DNA of 64,000 nucleotides, from the NCBI RefSeq assembly GCF_003240565.2, contig NZ_CP117255.1, positions 1,550,001 through 1,614,000 of the forward strand, written 5' to 3'. Position numbers and translations under genes: made by a program. Positions 18,081 through 28,335 of the stretch are shown here, piece after piece. Below the pieces are notes generated by a model. The model made no database searches, was not told where the DNA came from, and saw only the letters and a program-made list of their open reading frames with translations. Source of the DNA: Rhizobium tumorigenes (GTDB lineage: Bacteria; Pseudomonadota; Alphaproteobacteria; Rhizobiales; Rhizobiaceae). How positions within the stretch are numbered: position 1 is the first letter of the stretch; every line of letters begins with the position of its first letter.

Positions 18081-19241
18081 TTAAAAATCGATTGCGGCGT
18101 AGAAGATGGCAAACACACCGTCCATCATGATGACGACGAAGATCGACTTCACAACGGAAGATGTGACGTGCTGACCGAGGGACTCGGCGCTGCCGCCGAC
18201 CTTCAGGCCTTCGACTGCGGCGACGATACCGATCACCAGCGCCATGAAAGGCGCCTTGATCATACCCGAAATCACCGTCGATACGCTGATCGCCTCGTGC
18301 AGACGGGCAATAAACGTCGCGAAGGTTATGCCCGAATAGGTGTAGGTGACGGTCGCGGCACCCAGTAGCGATGCAAAGTTGGCCAGAACCGTCAGCAGCG
18401 GCAGGGCAATGGTCAGCGCCACCAGCCGCGGAAAGATCAGCACGCCGATCGGGTTCAGGCCCATGACCTTCAGCGCATCGACTTCTTCGCGCATCTTCAT
18501 CGAGCCGATTTCGGCCGTGATCGCGCTGCCCGAACGGCCGGCGATCATGATGGCGGTCAGCAGCACGCCGATTTCGCGCAGCTGCAGGATGCCGACCAGA
18601 TCGACCACGAAAACTTCCGCACCGAAATAGCGCAGCTGGAAGGCGCTCTGCTGGGCGATGATCGCACCGATCAGATAGGACATTACCAGGATGATCGGCA
18701 CGGCGCGAACGCCCATGTGATCGAGCTGGTTGACGATGGATGCCGGAGAAACGCCACTGCCGCGACCAAGCTTCAGCTGCGCACCGCGAACGGCCGAGCC
18801 GAGGATGTACATGGCGGCCACGAAGAAGCTGCCGAGCTCAGCGACTTTCTCACCCATCGGCGAGAATATCCGGTCAAGCAGCGGCACTTTCGGTTTTTCC
18901 TGGGCCGCGATCTCGCTTGCATCCTCGTCGAACGATTTCAGCAGTTCGTCGATGTGGTCGTTCGATCCTTCGATCGTGACGGTCGCATCGTGCGATTCCT
19001 GGCTGAGCTTCAGCCTGCGGATCAGCAGCACGCCCGCAGTATCGACATCGGACAGGCCAGTGAGATCGATAACGACGTCACCGCCGCTCGTGCGCTTGGA
19101 AAGGTCGTCTATTCGTCGCAGCACGCCGTGGATGCTCGCGCTGCGCCAATTGCCTGCAAGCCGGTAACGATGACCGGAACCATCGGCTTCATCGTCGATC
19201 GTCGGCGCATCCGGTATGTTTTCAGCTACGCTCAAACTCAT
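18081..19241 (-). CDS. mlaE: MlaE-like permease with N-terminal STAS domain
   Basis: A 386-residue permease. Residues of about 25-115 form a STAS domain (VVIDLTGLSDVDTAGVLLIR), a function that in E. coli is a separate protein, MlaB. The rest is the MlaE membrane domain with several helices and the conserved stretch GRSGSAITAEIGSMKMREEV. It is the first gene of the mla-type operon, which probably moves phospholipids between the membranes to keep outer-membrane asymmetry. The start is divergent from the epimerase gene, 109 bases away. The fusion is known in other alphaproteobacteria. Confidence 0.93.
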   Translation of the reverse strand: MSLSVAENIPDAPTIDDEADGSGHRYRLAGNWRSASIHGVLRRIDDLSKRTSGGDVVIDLTGLSDVDTAGVLLIRRLKLSQESHDATVTIEGSNDHIDELLKSFDEDASEIAAQEKPKVPLLDRIFSPMGEKVAELGSFFVAAMYILGSAVRGAQLKLGRGSGVSPASIVNQLDHMGVRAVPIILVMSYLIGAIIAQQSAFQLRYFGAEVFVVDLVGILQLREIGVLLTAIMIAGRSGSAITAEIGSMKMREEVDALKVMGLNPIGVLIFPRLVALTIALPLLTVLANFASLLGAATVTYTYSGITFATFIARLHEAISVSTVISGMIKAPFMALVIGIVAAVEGLKVGGSAESLGQHVTSSVVKSIFVVIMMDGVFAIFYAAIDF

Positions 19242-19350
19242 GCGTCTTTCAGATTGGCGGCATCATGCCGACTCAGCGATGTATCGCATCCCGGTCATTA
19301 CGCGACTATACAGAAACGATCTACAGTCTCGTGCCGCAGAAAGAGCAGAT

Positions 19351-20334
19351 ATGTCACGCCTTCTCAATGTCCAAATGAATTCCTGGCCGATCGCCGGCAC
19401 ATTCACCATTTCGCGTGGCAGTAAGACCACAGCGGAGGTCGTCACATGCAACATTAGCGAGAGCGAATGGCAGGGAAGTGGCGAATGCGTGCCTTATCGG
19501 CGCTACGGCGAGACAATCGAAAGCGTCATTTCGGAGATCGAGTCGGTCCGGACTGCCGTCGCATCGGGCATGACTCGCGAAGAGTTGGCGGTCGTCATGA
19601 AGCCCGGCGCTGCTAGAAACGCCGTCGACTGCGCGCTCTGGGATCTCGAGGCAAAGCGCACCGGTATATCGGTGGCGCGGACCATCGGCCTTTCGACGAT
19701 GGAACCGCGCACGACCGCCTTTACGATTTCGCTGGGCGAGCCCGAGGTTATGGCGGCGGCAGCCGGCGCACAGGCGCACCGCGCCCTGCTTAAAGTCAAG
19801 ATCGGCACCTCCGATGACGAAAGCCGTATCTGCGCGGTACGCATGGCAGCGCCGCAATCGGCGATCATCCTCGATGCGAATGAAGGATGGACGGAAGACA
19901 ATCTTGCCCGCCACCTCGAGATCTCCGCCGAGGCCGGGATTGCCTTGGTCGAGCAGCCCCTGCCCGCCGGCAACGACAGGCTGCTGGCAACTATCAGAAG
20001 GCCCGTCCCCGTCTGCGCCGACGAAAGCGTCCATCACACCGGCGATCTCGAAAGCCTGCGCGACCGCTACGACGCCATCAACATCAAGCTCGACAAGACA
20101 GGCGGGCTGACGGAGGCACTCCGCATGAAGGCAGAGGGCGAGCGTCTGGGCTTCCGGATCATGGTCGGCTGCATGGTGGGCACATCGCTGGCGATGGCAC
20201 CGGCGCTGATGCTGGCGCAGGACGCAGCCTTCGTCGATCTCGACGGACCGCTGCTGCTTGCCCGCGACCGCGAACCGGGATTGCGCTACGAGGGTTCGCT
20301 GGTCTTTCCGCCGCTCTCGGAATTGTGGGGCTGA
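19351..20334 (+). CDS. Dipeptide epimerase, enolase superfamily (L-Ala-D/L-Glu epimerase type)
   Basis: A 327-residue enzyme of the mandelate racemase/muconate-lactonising subgroup. Catalytic features are the KxK motif in LLKVKIG (K148, K150), metal ligands D175 (ILDANEGW), E201 (ALVEQPLP) and D224 (VCADESVH), and the opposing Lys in NIKLDKTGG (K246). This set matches L-Ala-D/L-Glu epimerases, which recycle the murein peptide. ATG 19351 is chosen because the N-terminal family fold starts there. Its 3' end overlaps the convergent MFS gene by 49 bases. Confidence 0.9.
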   Translation: MSRLLNVQMNSWPIAGTFTISRGSKTTAEVVTCNISESEWQGSGECVPYRRYGETIESVISEIESVRTAVASGMTREELAVVMKPGAARNAVDCALWDLEAKRTGISVARTIGLSTMEPRTTAFTISLGEPEVMAAAAGAQAHRALLKVKIGTSDDESRICAVRMAAPQSAIILDANEGWTEDNLARHLEISAEAGIALVEQPLPAGNDRLLATIRRPVPVCADESVHHTGDLESLRDRYDAINIKLDKTGGLTEALRMKAEGERLGFRIMVGCMVGTSLAMAPALMLAQDAAFVDLDGPLLLARDREPGLRYEGSLVFPPLSELWG

Positions 20335-21509
20335 AGGCGGGAGGCGACGACGATCATGGCGAGCCCGGCAGCCGCGATCAGCGCCATCAGGTAGAAACCC
20401 GAGGTGCCGAGCCAGCCGTAGACATAGCCGGAGGCGATGGTCGCGATGCCGAGGCACATGCCGTTATAGAAGAAGTAGACGCCCTGCGCGGAGGCCTCCT
20501 GCGTCTCCTGCACCGTCGCCACGATGCGGCGCTGCACCCCGATATGGACGCAGGCATAGGTGAAGGCGTGAAAGCACTGCAGCACGAAGTGACCGGCAAA
20601 GCCGAGGTCCATCGGAAAGACGATCCACCGGCAGACGCACATCGCCGCGCCAAAGCGCATCAGGGTCCAGGCACTGAACCGGCGCCCCAGCCGTTTGGAG
20701 AGGAAGAAGATCGTCACCTCGGCCGCCACCCCGGCGCTCCAGAGTATCCCCACCTGCGTGCCTGAAAAACCGATCTGGTGCCAGTAGATCGAGGCGAATG
20801 TGTAGAAAAGCGCATGGCTTGCCTGCTGGACCGAAACGCCGATCATGGTCAGCAGCAGGCGCGGGTTCCTGAGCGCATTGCCGATGGGCGGCGCCTTGAT
20901 GTCGAGAGGCAGGCCGCGACGCCGCGTTGGCCCGATGCGGGGACAATAGAGCGCCATCACAGTCGTCAGGATGAAGCCAATGACCATCAGCGGCAAAACC
21001 ATCCTGCCGCCGAACGCGCCGATCACCTGCCCGCCGATCAGCGTCGAGACAATGAAGGCGATCGATCCCCACACCCGGGTCGAACCGTAATCGATGCCCC
21101 AGCGGCGGACCCCCGAGATAGTAATCGACTCGACCACCGGCAGGTAAGGCGCATAGGTGGCGCCCTGCAGCGCATAGACCAACAGGACGGTCGCGAAGTC
21201 GTCGGTCCAGAACAGCGCGATCGCGGTCAACAGCGACAGGCCCCCGGACCAGAGAAGCACGGTCGCCCGCTCCCGCATCCTGTCGGCAAACAGCGCCACG
21301 ACTGGCGCCACCAGCACGCGCACGACCATCGGCAGGGCGAGAATGATGCCGATCTGCTGGTCGTTGAACTTCAGTGTCGCGAGGAACAAAGGAAAGAACG
21401 GCAGGGCGATGCCGTTGACGATCAGCGGGGCACAATAGGACAGGGCGCTGCGCAGCCGGAAATAGGCAGGAGCCTCCCTGCCCGTCGAAGTCATCGTTGC
21501 GGGAATCAT
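20286..21509 (-). CDS. MFS transporter, HcaT/phenylpropionate-permease-like
   Basis: A protein of about 407 residues with about twelve hydrophobic segments and the MFS loop motif FADRMRERATVLLWSG after helix 2. The sequence and length resemble the PPP/HcaT family of 3-phenylpropionate and nucleoside-type symporters. The start is taken as ATG 21509 (MIPATMTSTG); ATG 21494 is an alternative, and neither has a strong ribosome site. The substrate is unknown, and the neighbours (dipeptide epimerase, LpxH-like hydrolase) give no firm clue. Confidence 0.85.
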   Translation of the reverse strand: MIPATMTSTGREAPAYFRLRSALSYCAPLIVNGIALPFFPLFLATLKFNDQQIGIILALPMVVRVLVAPVVALFADRMRERATVLLWSGGLSLLTAIALFWTDDFATVLLVYALQGATYAPYLPVVESITISGVRRWGIDYGSTRVWGSIAFIVSTLIGGQVIGAFGGRMVLPLMVIGFILTTVMALYCPRIGPTRRRGLPLDIKAPPIGNALRNPRLLLTMIGVSVQQASHALFYTFASIYWHQIGFSGTQVGILWSAGVAAEVTIFFLSKRLGRRFSAWTLMRFGAAMCVCRWIVFPMDLGFAGHFVLQCFHAFTYACVHIGVQRRIVATVQETQEASAQGVYFFYNGMCLGIATIASGYVYGWLGTSGFYLMALIAAAGLAMIVVASRLQPHNSESGGKTSEPS

Positions 21510-21617
21510 GACAATGCCTGATTTGGAACCGCTGATTCCCCTACCACGCATTCGCCATCGCGCCTACGGCGCCTTCAGGTCGGCGGGAAATTCAAAGAGC
21601 TGGAAGGCCTTGTCGGC

Positions 21618-22484
21618 TCACTCGGCGGCGGTCAAACCGGATGCCGCTTTTGCTTCGGCCATCATCAGCGCAAGGTCCATGGCCGGGCGCGACGGCAGGC
21701 GATCCTGGCGGCTCTCTGCAACGGCCGCAGCAGGCTTGGCGTCCAGGATCTGGCGCCAGGTGATCAGTTCGAAACTGCCATCCTCGTGCTCGGCAATCGC
21801 CGTGCAGCTTTCCACCCAGTCGCCGGTGTTGATGTAGCGCAGGCCATCGATGTCCTCGATGACGGCGTGGTGGATGTGGCCACAGATGACCCCGTCGGCA
21901 TGGTTGCGCTTTGCCTCTTCGGCCACCACGCGCTGGAACTCGCCGATGAAGTTGACCGCATGCTTGACCTGCTGCTTGGCCCAGGCCGAGAACGACCAGT
22001 AAGGCATGCCAAGCCGGCGACGAATGCTGGCGAGCGCGATATTCAACACGATGGCGACGTCGTAGGCCCAGTCGCCGAGATAAGCGAGCAGCCGGGCGTT
22101 GCGCACTACGACATCGAACTCGTCGCCGTGCAGCACGAGATAGGTCTTGCCGTCGGCAGTGGTGTGGATCGCCCGTTGGGCGACCTCGATACCGCCGAAA
22201 TGGCTACCCGGGAAATCGCGCAGGAATTCGTCGTGATTGCCGGGGATGTAGACGATGCGCGTGCCCTTGCGCGCCTTGCGCAGGATCTTCTGGACGACGT
22301 CGTTGCAATCCTGGGGCCAGTACCAGCTGCGCTTCAGGCGCCAGCCGTCGATGATGTCGCCGACGAGGTACAGGGTATCGGCTTCGTGATAGCGCAGGAA
22401 GTCGAGAAGATAGTCCGCCTTGGCGGCCTTCGATCCCAGATGAACGTCGGAAATGAACAGGGTTCGGAAGTGTCGAGTGTCCAT
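21618..22484 (-). CDS. UDP-2,3-diacylglucosamine diphosphatase-like metallophosphoesterase
   Basis: A 288-residue calcineurin-like phosphoesterase. The metal motifs are complete: ISDVHLG (D13, H15), VGDIIDG (D43), PGNHDEF (N83, H84), LHGDEFD and CGHIHH. The SDVHLG/LHGDEFD pattern resembles LpxH, which cleaves UDP-diacylglucosamine in lipid A synthesis, and this family is annotated so in Rhizobiales; activity here is inferred. ATG 22484 follows GGAG by six to seven bases. The C-terminal tail (about 30 residues) is low-complexity and Ala-rich. Confidence 0.85.
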   Translation of the reverse strand: MDTRHFRTLFISDVHLGSKAAKADYLLDFLRYHEADTLYLVGDIIDGWRLKRSWYWPQDCNDVVQKILRKARKGTRIVYIPGNHDEFLRDFPGSHFGGIEVAQRAIHTTADGKTYLVLHGDEFDVVVRNARLLAYLGDWAYDVAIVLNIALASIRRRLGMPYWSFSAWAKQQVKHAVNFIGEFQRVVAEEAKRNHADGVICGHIHHAVIEDIDGLRYINTGDWVESCTAIAEHEDGSFELITWRQILDAKPAAAVAESRQDRLPSRPAMDLALMMAEAKAASGLTAAE

Positions 22485-22719
22485 CAATGTCTCCACGAAC
22501 GTAATGCCCGTGCCCCAATCTTCGCTGTGCCCGGAATAATCAGACTCGTGTTTCAGGAAGATGACATCACATCCAATTCGAGCGCGAAGATGGCGTAGCT
22601 TACCCTGCCGCGCATCGGCAAAATCTTGCCGCCCCGCCACAATTCCGTACTGTGCACCCCCGAGGATTGTTGTATGCAGTGACGTGAAATCGTTAGACGA
22701 ATGGTAATGGAGAAGCGTG

Positions 22720-25032
22720 ATGGACCCGCAGGATGCATCGAAGGCACAGAAGAACATGACCAGCGGTGACCTCGACGAACAGGCGCTTTTCTTCCACCGC
22801 TATCCCCGTCCGGGCAAGCTGGAGATCCAGGCGACCAAGCCGCTCGGCAACCAGCGCGACCTGGCGCTCGCCTATTCGCCGGGCGTCGCCGCTCCCTGTC
22901 TCGCCATCCGCGACAACCCGGAAATGGCCGCCGAATATACCTCGCGCGCCAACCTCGTGGCCGTCATATCCAACGGCACGGCTGTTCTCGGCCTCGGCAA
23001 CATCGGTCCGCTCGCCTCCAAGCCGGTGATGGAAGGCAAGGCCGTCCTGTTCAAGAAGTTCGCCGGCATCGACGTCTTCGATATCGAGATCGAGGCACCG
23101 ACCGTCGACGAGATGGTGTCGACGATCTCGGCACTGGAGCCGACCTTCGGCGGCATCAATCTCGAGGACATCAAGGCGCCCGAGTGCTTCGACGTCGAGC
23201 GCCGGCTGCGCGAGATGATGAAGATCCCGGTCTTCCACGACGACCAGCACGGCACTGCGATCATCGTGGCCGCCGCCATCCTGAACGGCCTGGAACTGGC
23301 TGGCAAGACGATCGAGAACGTCAAGATCGTCGCATCCGGTGCCGGCGCTGCCGCCCTCGCCTGTCTCAACCTTTTGGTCATTCTCGGCGCCAAGCGCGAA
23401 AACATCTGGGTCCACGATATCGAGGGCCTGGTCTACACCGACCGCAACGTGCTGATGGACGAGTGGAAGTCGGTCTATGCCCAGCCGAGCGACAAGCGGA
23501 CGCTGGCCGAATCGATCGGCGGCGCCGATGTGTTCCTCGGCCTGTCGGCCGCTGGCGTGCTGAAGCCGGAACTGCTGGTACAGATGGCCGAAAAGCCGCT
23601 GATCATGGCGCTCGCCAATCCCAACCCAGAAATCATGCCGGAACTCGCCCGCGCCGCCCGGCCCGACGCGATGATCTGCACCGGGCGCTCGGATTTCCCG
23701 AACCAGGTCAACAACGTCCTCTGCTTCCCCTACATCTTCCGCGGCGCGCTGGATTGCGGCGCGACGACGATCAACGAGGAAATGAAGATGGCCGCAGTGC
23801 GCGCCATCGCAGCCCTTGCCCGCGAAGCGCCGTCCGATGTTGCCGCCCGCGCCTACACAGGCGAGACGCCGATCTTCGGCCCGGAATATCTGATCCCCTC
23901 GCCCTTCGATCCCCGCCTGATCCTGCGCATCGCCCCGGCCGTCGCCAAGGCTGCGGAAGATAGCGGCGTGGCGCTTCGCCCGATCACCGATTTCGACGCC
24001 TACCTCGATACGCTCAACCGCTTCGTCTTCCGCTCCGGCTTCGTCATGAAGCCGATCTTTGCGGCCGCCAAGCTCGCCCAGCCGAAGCGCGTCGTGTTTT
24101 CCGAAGGCGAAGACGAACGCGTGCTGCGCGCCGCCCAGGTGCTGCTCGAGGAAAACACAGCCGTGCCGATCCTCATCGGCCGCCCCAGCGTCATCGAGAC
24201 ACGCCTGAAGCGCTACGGCCTGAAAATCCGCCCGCACACCGATTTCGAAGTCATCAACCCGGAAGACGATCCGCGCTTCCGCGACTACGCCGACCTCTAT
24301 TTCTCGCTTGTCGGCCGCAGCGGCGTCATCCCGGAGGCAGCCCGCACAATCGTCCGCACCAACACCACCGTCATCGGCGCACTGGCGCTGAAGCGTGGCG
24401 ACGCCGACGCACTGATCTGCGGCCTCGAAGGCCGCTACGAGCGGCACCTGCGCGTCGTCCGCCAGATCATCGGCAAGCGTAACAATGTCCGCGACTTCTC
24501 GGCCATGAGCCTGCTGATCTCGCAGCGCGGCAACACTTTCTACACGGACACCTACGTCAACTTTAATCCGACGGCGGAAGAGATTGCCGAATCGACTGTG
24601 CTGGCAGCCGAGGAGATCCGCCGCTTCGGGATCACGCCACGCGCCGCCCTCGTCTCGCATTCGAACTTCGGCTCGCGCGAATCGGAGAGCGCCACGAAGA
24701 TGCGCAATGCCCTGCGGCTGATCCGGCTTGCAGCCCCGGATCTCGAGGTCGATGGCGAAATGCATGGCGACAGCGCGATTTCCGAGCATCTGCGCCGCCG
24801 GGTCATGCCGGACAGCACGCTGACCGACGAGGCCAACCTTCTGGTGTTCCCGAACCTCGATGCGGCCAACATCACGCTTGGCGTAGTCAAGGAGATGATC
24901 GACGGGCTGCATGTCGGCCCGATCCTGCTCGGAACGGCCCTGCCGGCCCATATCCTGTCGCCCTCGGTCACCTCCCGTGGCGTCGTCAACATGGCAGCCG
25001 TGGCCGTGGTCGAGGCGTCGCAGCCCGGCTGA
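22720..25032 (+). CDS. Malic enzyme fused to a phosphotransacetylase-like domain (MaeB type)
   Basis: A 770-residue enzyme that decarboxylates malate to pyruvate with NAD or NADP. Residues of about 20-430 are the malic enzyme part, with HDDQHGTAI and the dinucleotide fold [15 protein letters not shown]. Residues of about 440-765 resemble phosphate acetyltransferase ([36 protein letters not shown] end). In rhizobia two such enzymes exist, Dme (NAD, needed for nitrogen-fixing bacteroids) and Tme (NADP); which one this is cannot be told by eye. GGAG precedes ATG 22720; a GTG lies one codon earlier. Confidence 0.95.
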   Translation: MDPQDASKAQKNMTSGDLDEQALFFHRYPRPGKLEIQATKPLGNQRDLALAYSPGVAAPCLAIRDNPEMAAEYTSRANLVAVISNGTAVLGLGNIGPLASKPVMEGKAVLFKKFAGIDVFDIEIEAPTVDEMVSTISALEPTFGGINLEDIKAPECFDVERRLREMMKIPVFHDDQHGTAIIVAAAILNGLELAGKTIENVKIVASGAGAAALACLNLLVILGAKRENIWVHDIEGLVYTDRNVLMDEWKSVYAQPSDKRTLAESIGGADVFLGLSAAGVLKPELLVQMAEKPLIMALANPNPEIMPELARAARPDAMICTGRSDFPNQVNNVLCFPYIFRGALDCGATTINEEMKMAAVRAIAALAREAPSDVAARAYTGETPIFGPEYLIPSPFDPRLILRIAPAVAKAAEDSGVALRPITDFDAYLDTLNRFVFRSGFVMKPIFAAAKLAQPKRVVFSEGEDERVLRAAQVLLEENTAVPILIGRPSVIETRLKRYGLKIRPHTDFEVINPEDDPRFRDYADLYFSLVGRSGVIPEAARTIVRTNTTVIGALALKRGDADALICGLEGRYERHLRVVRQIIGKRNNVRDFSAMSLLISQRGNTFYTDTYVNFNPTAEEIAESTVLAAEEIRRFGITPRAALVSHSNFGSRESESATKMRNALRLIRLAAPDLEVDGEMHGDSAISEHLRRRVMPDSTLTDEANLLVFPNLDAANITLGVVKEMIDGLHVGPILLGTALPAHILSPSVTSRGVVNMAAVAVVEASQPG

Positions 25033-25044
25033 TACTGACGGGAT

Positions 25045-25064
25045 CGCCGGGCATCGGCCCGGCG
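25045..25064 (+). terminator. Hairpin after the malic enzyme gene, possible terminator
   Basis: CGCCGGGC, loop ATCG, GCCCGGCG: a perfect 8-bp stem 13 bases past the malic enzyme stop. No T run follows, so it may be a 3'-end stabiliser or Rho-assisted terminator. Confidence 0.45.
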
Positions 25065-25200
25065 GTCGACCACCTCACGCCGAGCGCAGGGCTGGCGCAA
25101 GTCTATGGGCGCCAGATCTTGCGCGTGATAATGGATGAAATGCGCCTGCGCCCCGGCTGAGGCGGAAACCATCCGAACGGAGCAGGCCAAAGGCGTGACA

Positions 25201-26340
25201 GTGGGCTGGAAACATTCTTTTTGGGCGCTTGCCGCATCCTTGGCGATGGCAGCGCCACTGGCTGCCCAGACAAACGCAATCTGCGACGACCTGCGCGGCC
25301 AGATGGCCAATCTCAGCGAAACCGTCGGGACGAACCGCCAACTCCGGCAATACCGCACCGCCATTGCCGAGCAAGTGTCCGAGTTGCGAAAGGTCGAAAA
25401 CGACCTTGAGGACAACGAGTGCTCGTCCGGCAGCATGGTGATCATAAACGGTGACGACGACGGCACCTGCGGACGGATCGAGGACACCCTGCAGCGCATG
25501 CAGCAGAACCTGCAGGAGCTCGTCGCCAAGCGCGACCAGATGCAGCGCGGAGACGTTTCGGAAGGACCCACGCGCAACCAGCTTTCCGCAGCGCTGCGCG
25601 CCAACGGCTGTGAAGATCAGGACAGCGGCGATACCATTATCACCAACCGCCCGCCCCCTCAGGCTGGCATCGAGCCCAGCTACCCCGCAACCCCGGGGGC
25701 AACCACGCTGGACAGCAGCGGCGGCCCCTCCGGCAACGAACCAGCCCCGCAGTCGCCGATCCAAAGCTACGCATTCGGTCAATCCTATGGTGGCGGCAAT
25801 GTCCGCACGGTTTGTGTGCGCACCTGCGATGGCGGCTTCTTCCCGATGACCCAGAATGCATCGCCCGGCGATTTCCAGCGGGATGGCGAAACCTGCGCTA
25901 GGATGTGCCCGGGCGTGAAGACCGAGTTGTTCTTCCACCGCCTGCCCGATCAGGAAACATCGGCGATGGTATCGGCCTCCTCAGGCACGCCCTACAGTGC
26001 CATGCCCTACGCCTTCGCCTTCCGCAAACGGCCGCCGAACGAAAAGACCAGCTGCACCTGCAACCTGCCGGCCTATTACGAGGAAATGCGAAAGCAGAAT
26101 GCACTGACCAAGGCTCCGGCCGCAGGCACGCAGCAAGGCTCGATCACGACGATCATCCCGAAAGCGTCGCCGCCGGCACTGCCGACGGCCCCCGCAAAGG
26201 GCGATGCGCCGCCGGTAGAACGGCCCTACGATCCGTCCGCCGGCAACATCCGCCAGGTCGGCCCGGCATTCCTGCAGCCCGACCAGCGCAAGCTAGACCT
26301 CACCCGTCCGGCCGCACCCGGCGAGCAGCCCCAACAATAG
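25201..26340 (+). CDS. DUF2865 domain-containing exported protein
   Basis: A 379-residue protein with a signal peptide (GWKHSFWALAASLAMAAPLA, cleavage after AAQ or nearby). The Cys-rich block VCVRTCDGGFFPM, then CARMCPG, ELFFHR and SCTCNLP, is the hallmark of DUF2865, a family largely limited to Rhizobiales. A probable coiled-coil region (about residues 25-120) precedes it and a Pro/Ala-rich tail follows. GTG 25201 is chosen because AAAGG lies seven bases upstream and it gives a clean signal; longer starts exist at 25135 and 25195. The function is unknown; the Cys pairs suggest a disulfide-bonded periplasmic or secreted protein. Confidence 0.8.
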   Translation: MGWKHSFWALAASLAMAAPLAAQTNAICDDLRGQMANLSETVGTNRQLRQYRTAIAEQVSELRKVENDLEDNECSSGSMVIINGDDDGTCGRIEDTLQRMQQNLQELVAKRDQMQRGDVSEGPTRNQLSAALRANGCEDQDSGDTIITNRPPPQAGIEPSYPATPGATTLDSSGGPSGNEPAPQSPIQSYAFGQSYGGGNVRTVCVRTCDGGFFPMTQNASPGDFQRDGETCARMCPGVKTELFFHRLPDQETSAMVSASSGTPYSAMPYAFAFRKRPPNEKTSCTCNLPAYYEEMRKQNALTKAPAAGTQQGSITTIIPKASPPALPTAPAKGDAPPVERPYDPSAGNIRQVGPAFLQPDQRKLDLTRPAAPGEQPQQ

Positions 26341-26344
26341 GCCC

Positions 26345-27079
<735 letters not shown>

Positions 27080-27095
27080 TCAGTCTATCTTATCA

Positions 27096-27265
27096 GGCCG
27101 GTCTTCTGGCTTGGCTTCATCTGGCGATGCTGCCTTCCCGGTCGGAACCAGTGGCATATCGGAGAACTGACCGTCCCCCGTGCATCTCCATCCGCCATAC
27201 AGCGTTGGGCACGCGCCGGATTTGCACCGGCTTCCCGATTCTCCCGCCTGGGCGGGCACCTGATG
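27096..27265 (-). promoter_or_regulatory. Cobalamin riboswitch upstream of bluB
   Basis: Read on the minus strand, the region starts GGTGCCCGCCCAGGCGGG, contains the conserved CCGGTGCAAATCCGG hairpin, then the CGCTGTA and GCCACTGG elements, and ends with the B12 box AGCCAGAAGACCGGCC (27096-27111). Order and spacing match the adenosylcobalamin riboswitch family. A GC hairpin (about 27061-27078) follows near the bluB ribosome site and has no T run, so control is probably at translation: high cobalamin would reduce BluB. Confidence 0.92.
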
Positions 27266-27316
27266 AAGGAGATATGCGCGATCTGGCTGGCGATGGCAAG
27301 CGGATCGCGGGCCTGC

Positions 27317-28147
27317 TCAGCGCTCCGGTTCGTACCGGACAAAAGCGAACTCCTCGCCATCGGGCGACCAGCTCGGCACGTTGATCGTCCCCTGGCCTCC
27401 GAACAGCTCGAACAACGTCGTGATGTTGCCGCCATCCATGTCCATCAGCCGCAGGCGGACGTCGAGATCGCGCGGATGATCGAAGACGTCGCCATCGTAG
27501 GAGAGCAGCACCACCTTGTCGCCCTTCGGCGATGGATGGGGAAACCAGTTGCCGAACGCATCGTCGGTCACCTGCTGCAGGTCGCGACCGTCAGGTCGGA
27601 TACGCCAGATCTGCATACGGCCGGTCCGGCTTGAGTTGAAATAAATCCATGCGCCATCGGCCGACCAGTCCGGCCCGTCGTTGCGGCCCTCGCCATGGGT
27701 CAGCCGCGTCTCCGCGCCGCCCTCGACCGAGGCCGTGTAGATGTCGAACAGATCGCCGCGAATGCCGCAGTAGCTGACATGCTTTCCGTCGGGCGACCAG
27801 CCGTGCCAGTAGGACGGCAGGTTTGTCGTCACCTGCGTGGGGACGCCGCCTTCCGCCGGGACGAGATAGATGCAGGACTTGCCGTACTGGACCTTGTCGC
27901 AGAGCGCGATCAGCGTGCCATCGGGCGAGATGCCATGGTCGTTGTTGCAACGGCTGGCAAAGCCTGTGTCGACGCGCTCGACAGTGGCGAGCCCGTCGAG
28001 AGACAGGCGGCAAAGAAGCCCGTCATCGTTGACGAGCAGGTAACGTCCGTCCGGCGCAAAGTTCGGCGCCTCGACCAGCCGATCGGTCTGCCAGACGACC
28101 CGGCTTCGACCCGTTGCAATGTTGAAGATCTCGACCGAACTGCGCAT
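27317..28147 (-). CDS. TolB/WD40-like beta-propeller protein
   Basis: A 276-residue protein built of about six PD40-type repeats, seen as repeated APDGRYLLV, SPDGTLIAL, SPDGKHVSY, SADGAWIYF, SPKGDKVVL and SPDGEEFAF. Such repeats fold as a TolB-like propeller. There is no signal peptide, so unlike TolB it is probably cytosolic. It may be a sugar or oligosaccharide-related enzyme or a binding protein; nothing fixes its role. It lies upstream of the bluB riboswitch on the same strand, so bluB could receive read-through from it. Confidence 0.8.
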   Translation of the reverse strand: MRSSVEIFNIATGRSRVVWQTDRLVEAPNFAPDGRYLLVNDDGLLCRLSLDGLATVERVDTGFASRCNNDHGISPDGTLIALCDKVQYGKSCIYLVPAEGGVPTQVTTNLPSYWHGWSPDGKHVSYCGIRGDLFDIYTASVEGGAETRLTHGEGRNDGPDWSADGAWIYFNSSRTGRMQIWRIRPDGRDLQQVTDDAFGNWFPHPSPKGDKVVLLSYDGDVFDHPRDLDVRLRLMDMDGGNITTLFELFGGQGTINVPSWSPDGEEFAFVRYEPER

Positions 28148-28335
28148 GTCTCACCCATCCTCGAAAGCCGCCAGCCAGAACAAAACAGCGACCGTGGAGG
28201 TTTTAACGGCTCGCCCACCGGACATCAACCGGCTGCACCGGACGCAATTGCGTGAGGTAGCGCCAATCCCATGTTTTGCCGTTGCAATTCATCGCGGCAA
28301 CCGAATACTGCCGCTAAGCAACATCGGAGCCGCGC

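Noticed and set aside
22693..24951. Open frame of about 750 codons antisense to the malic enzyme gene
   Set aside because: It mirrors the codon periodicity of a certain gene in GC-rich DNA and shows no family motif.
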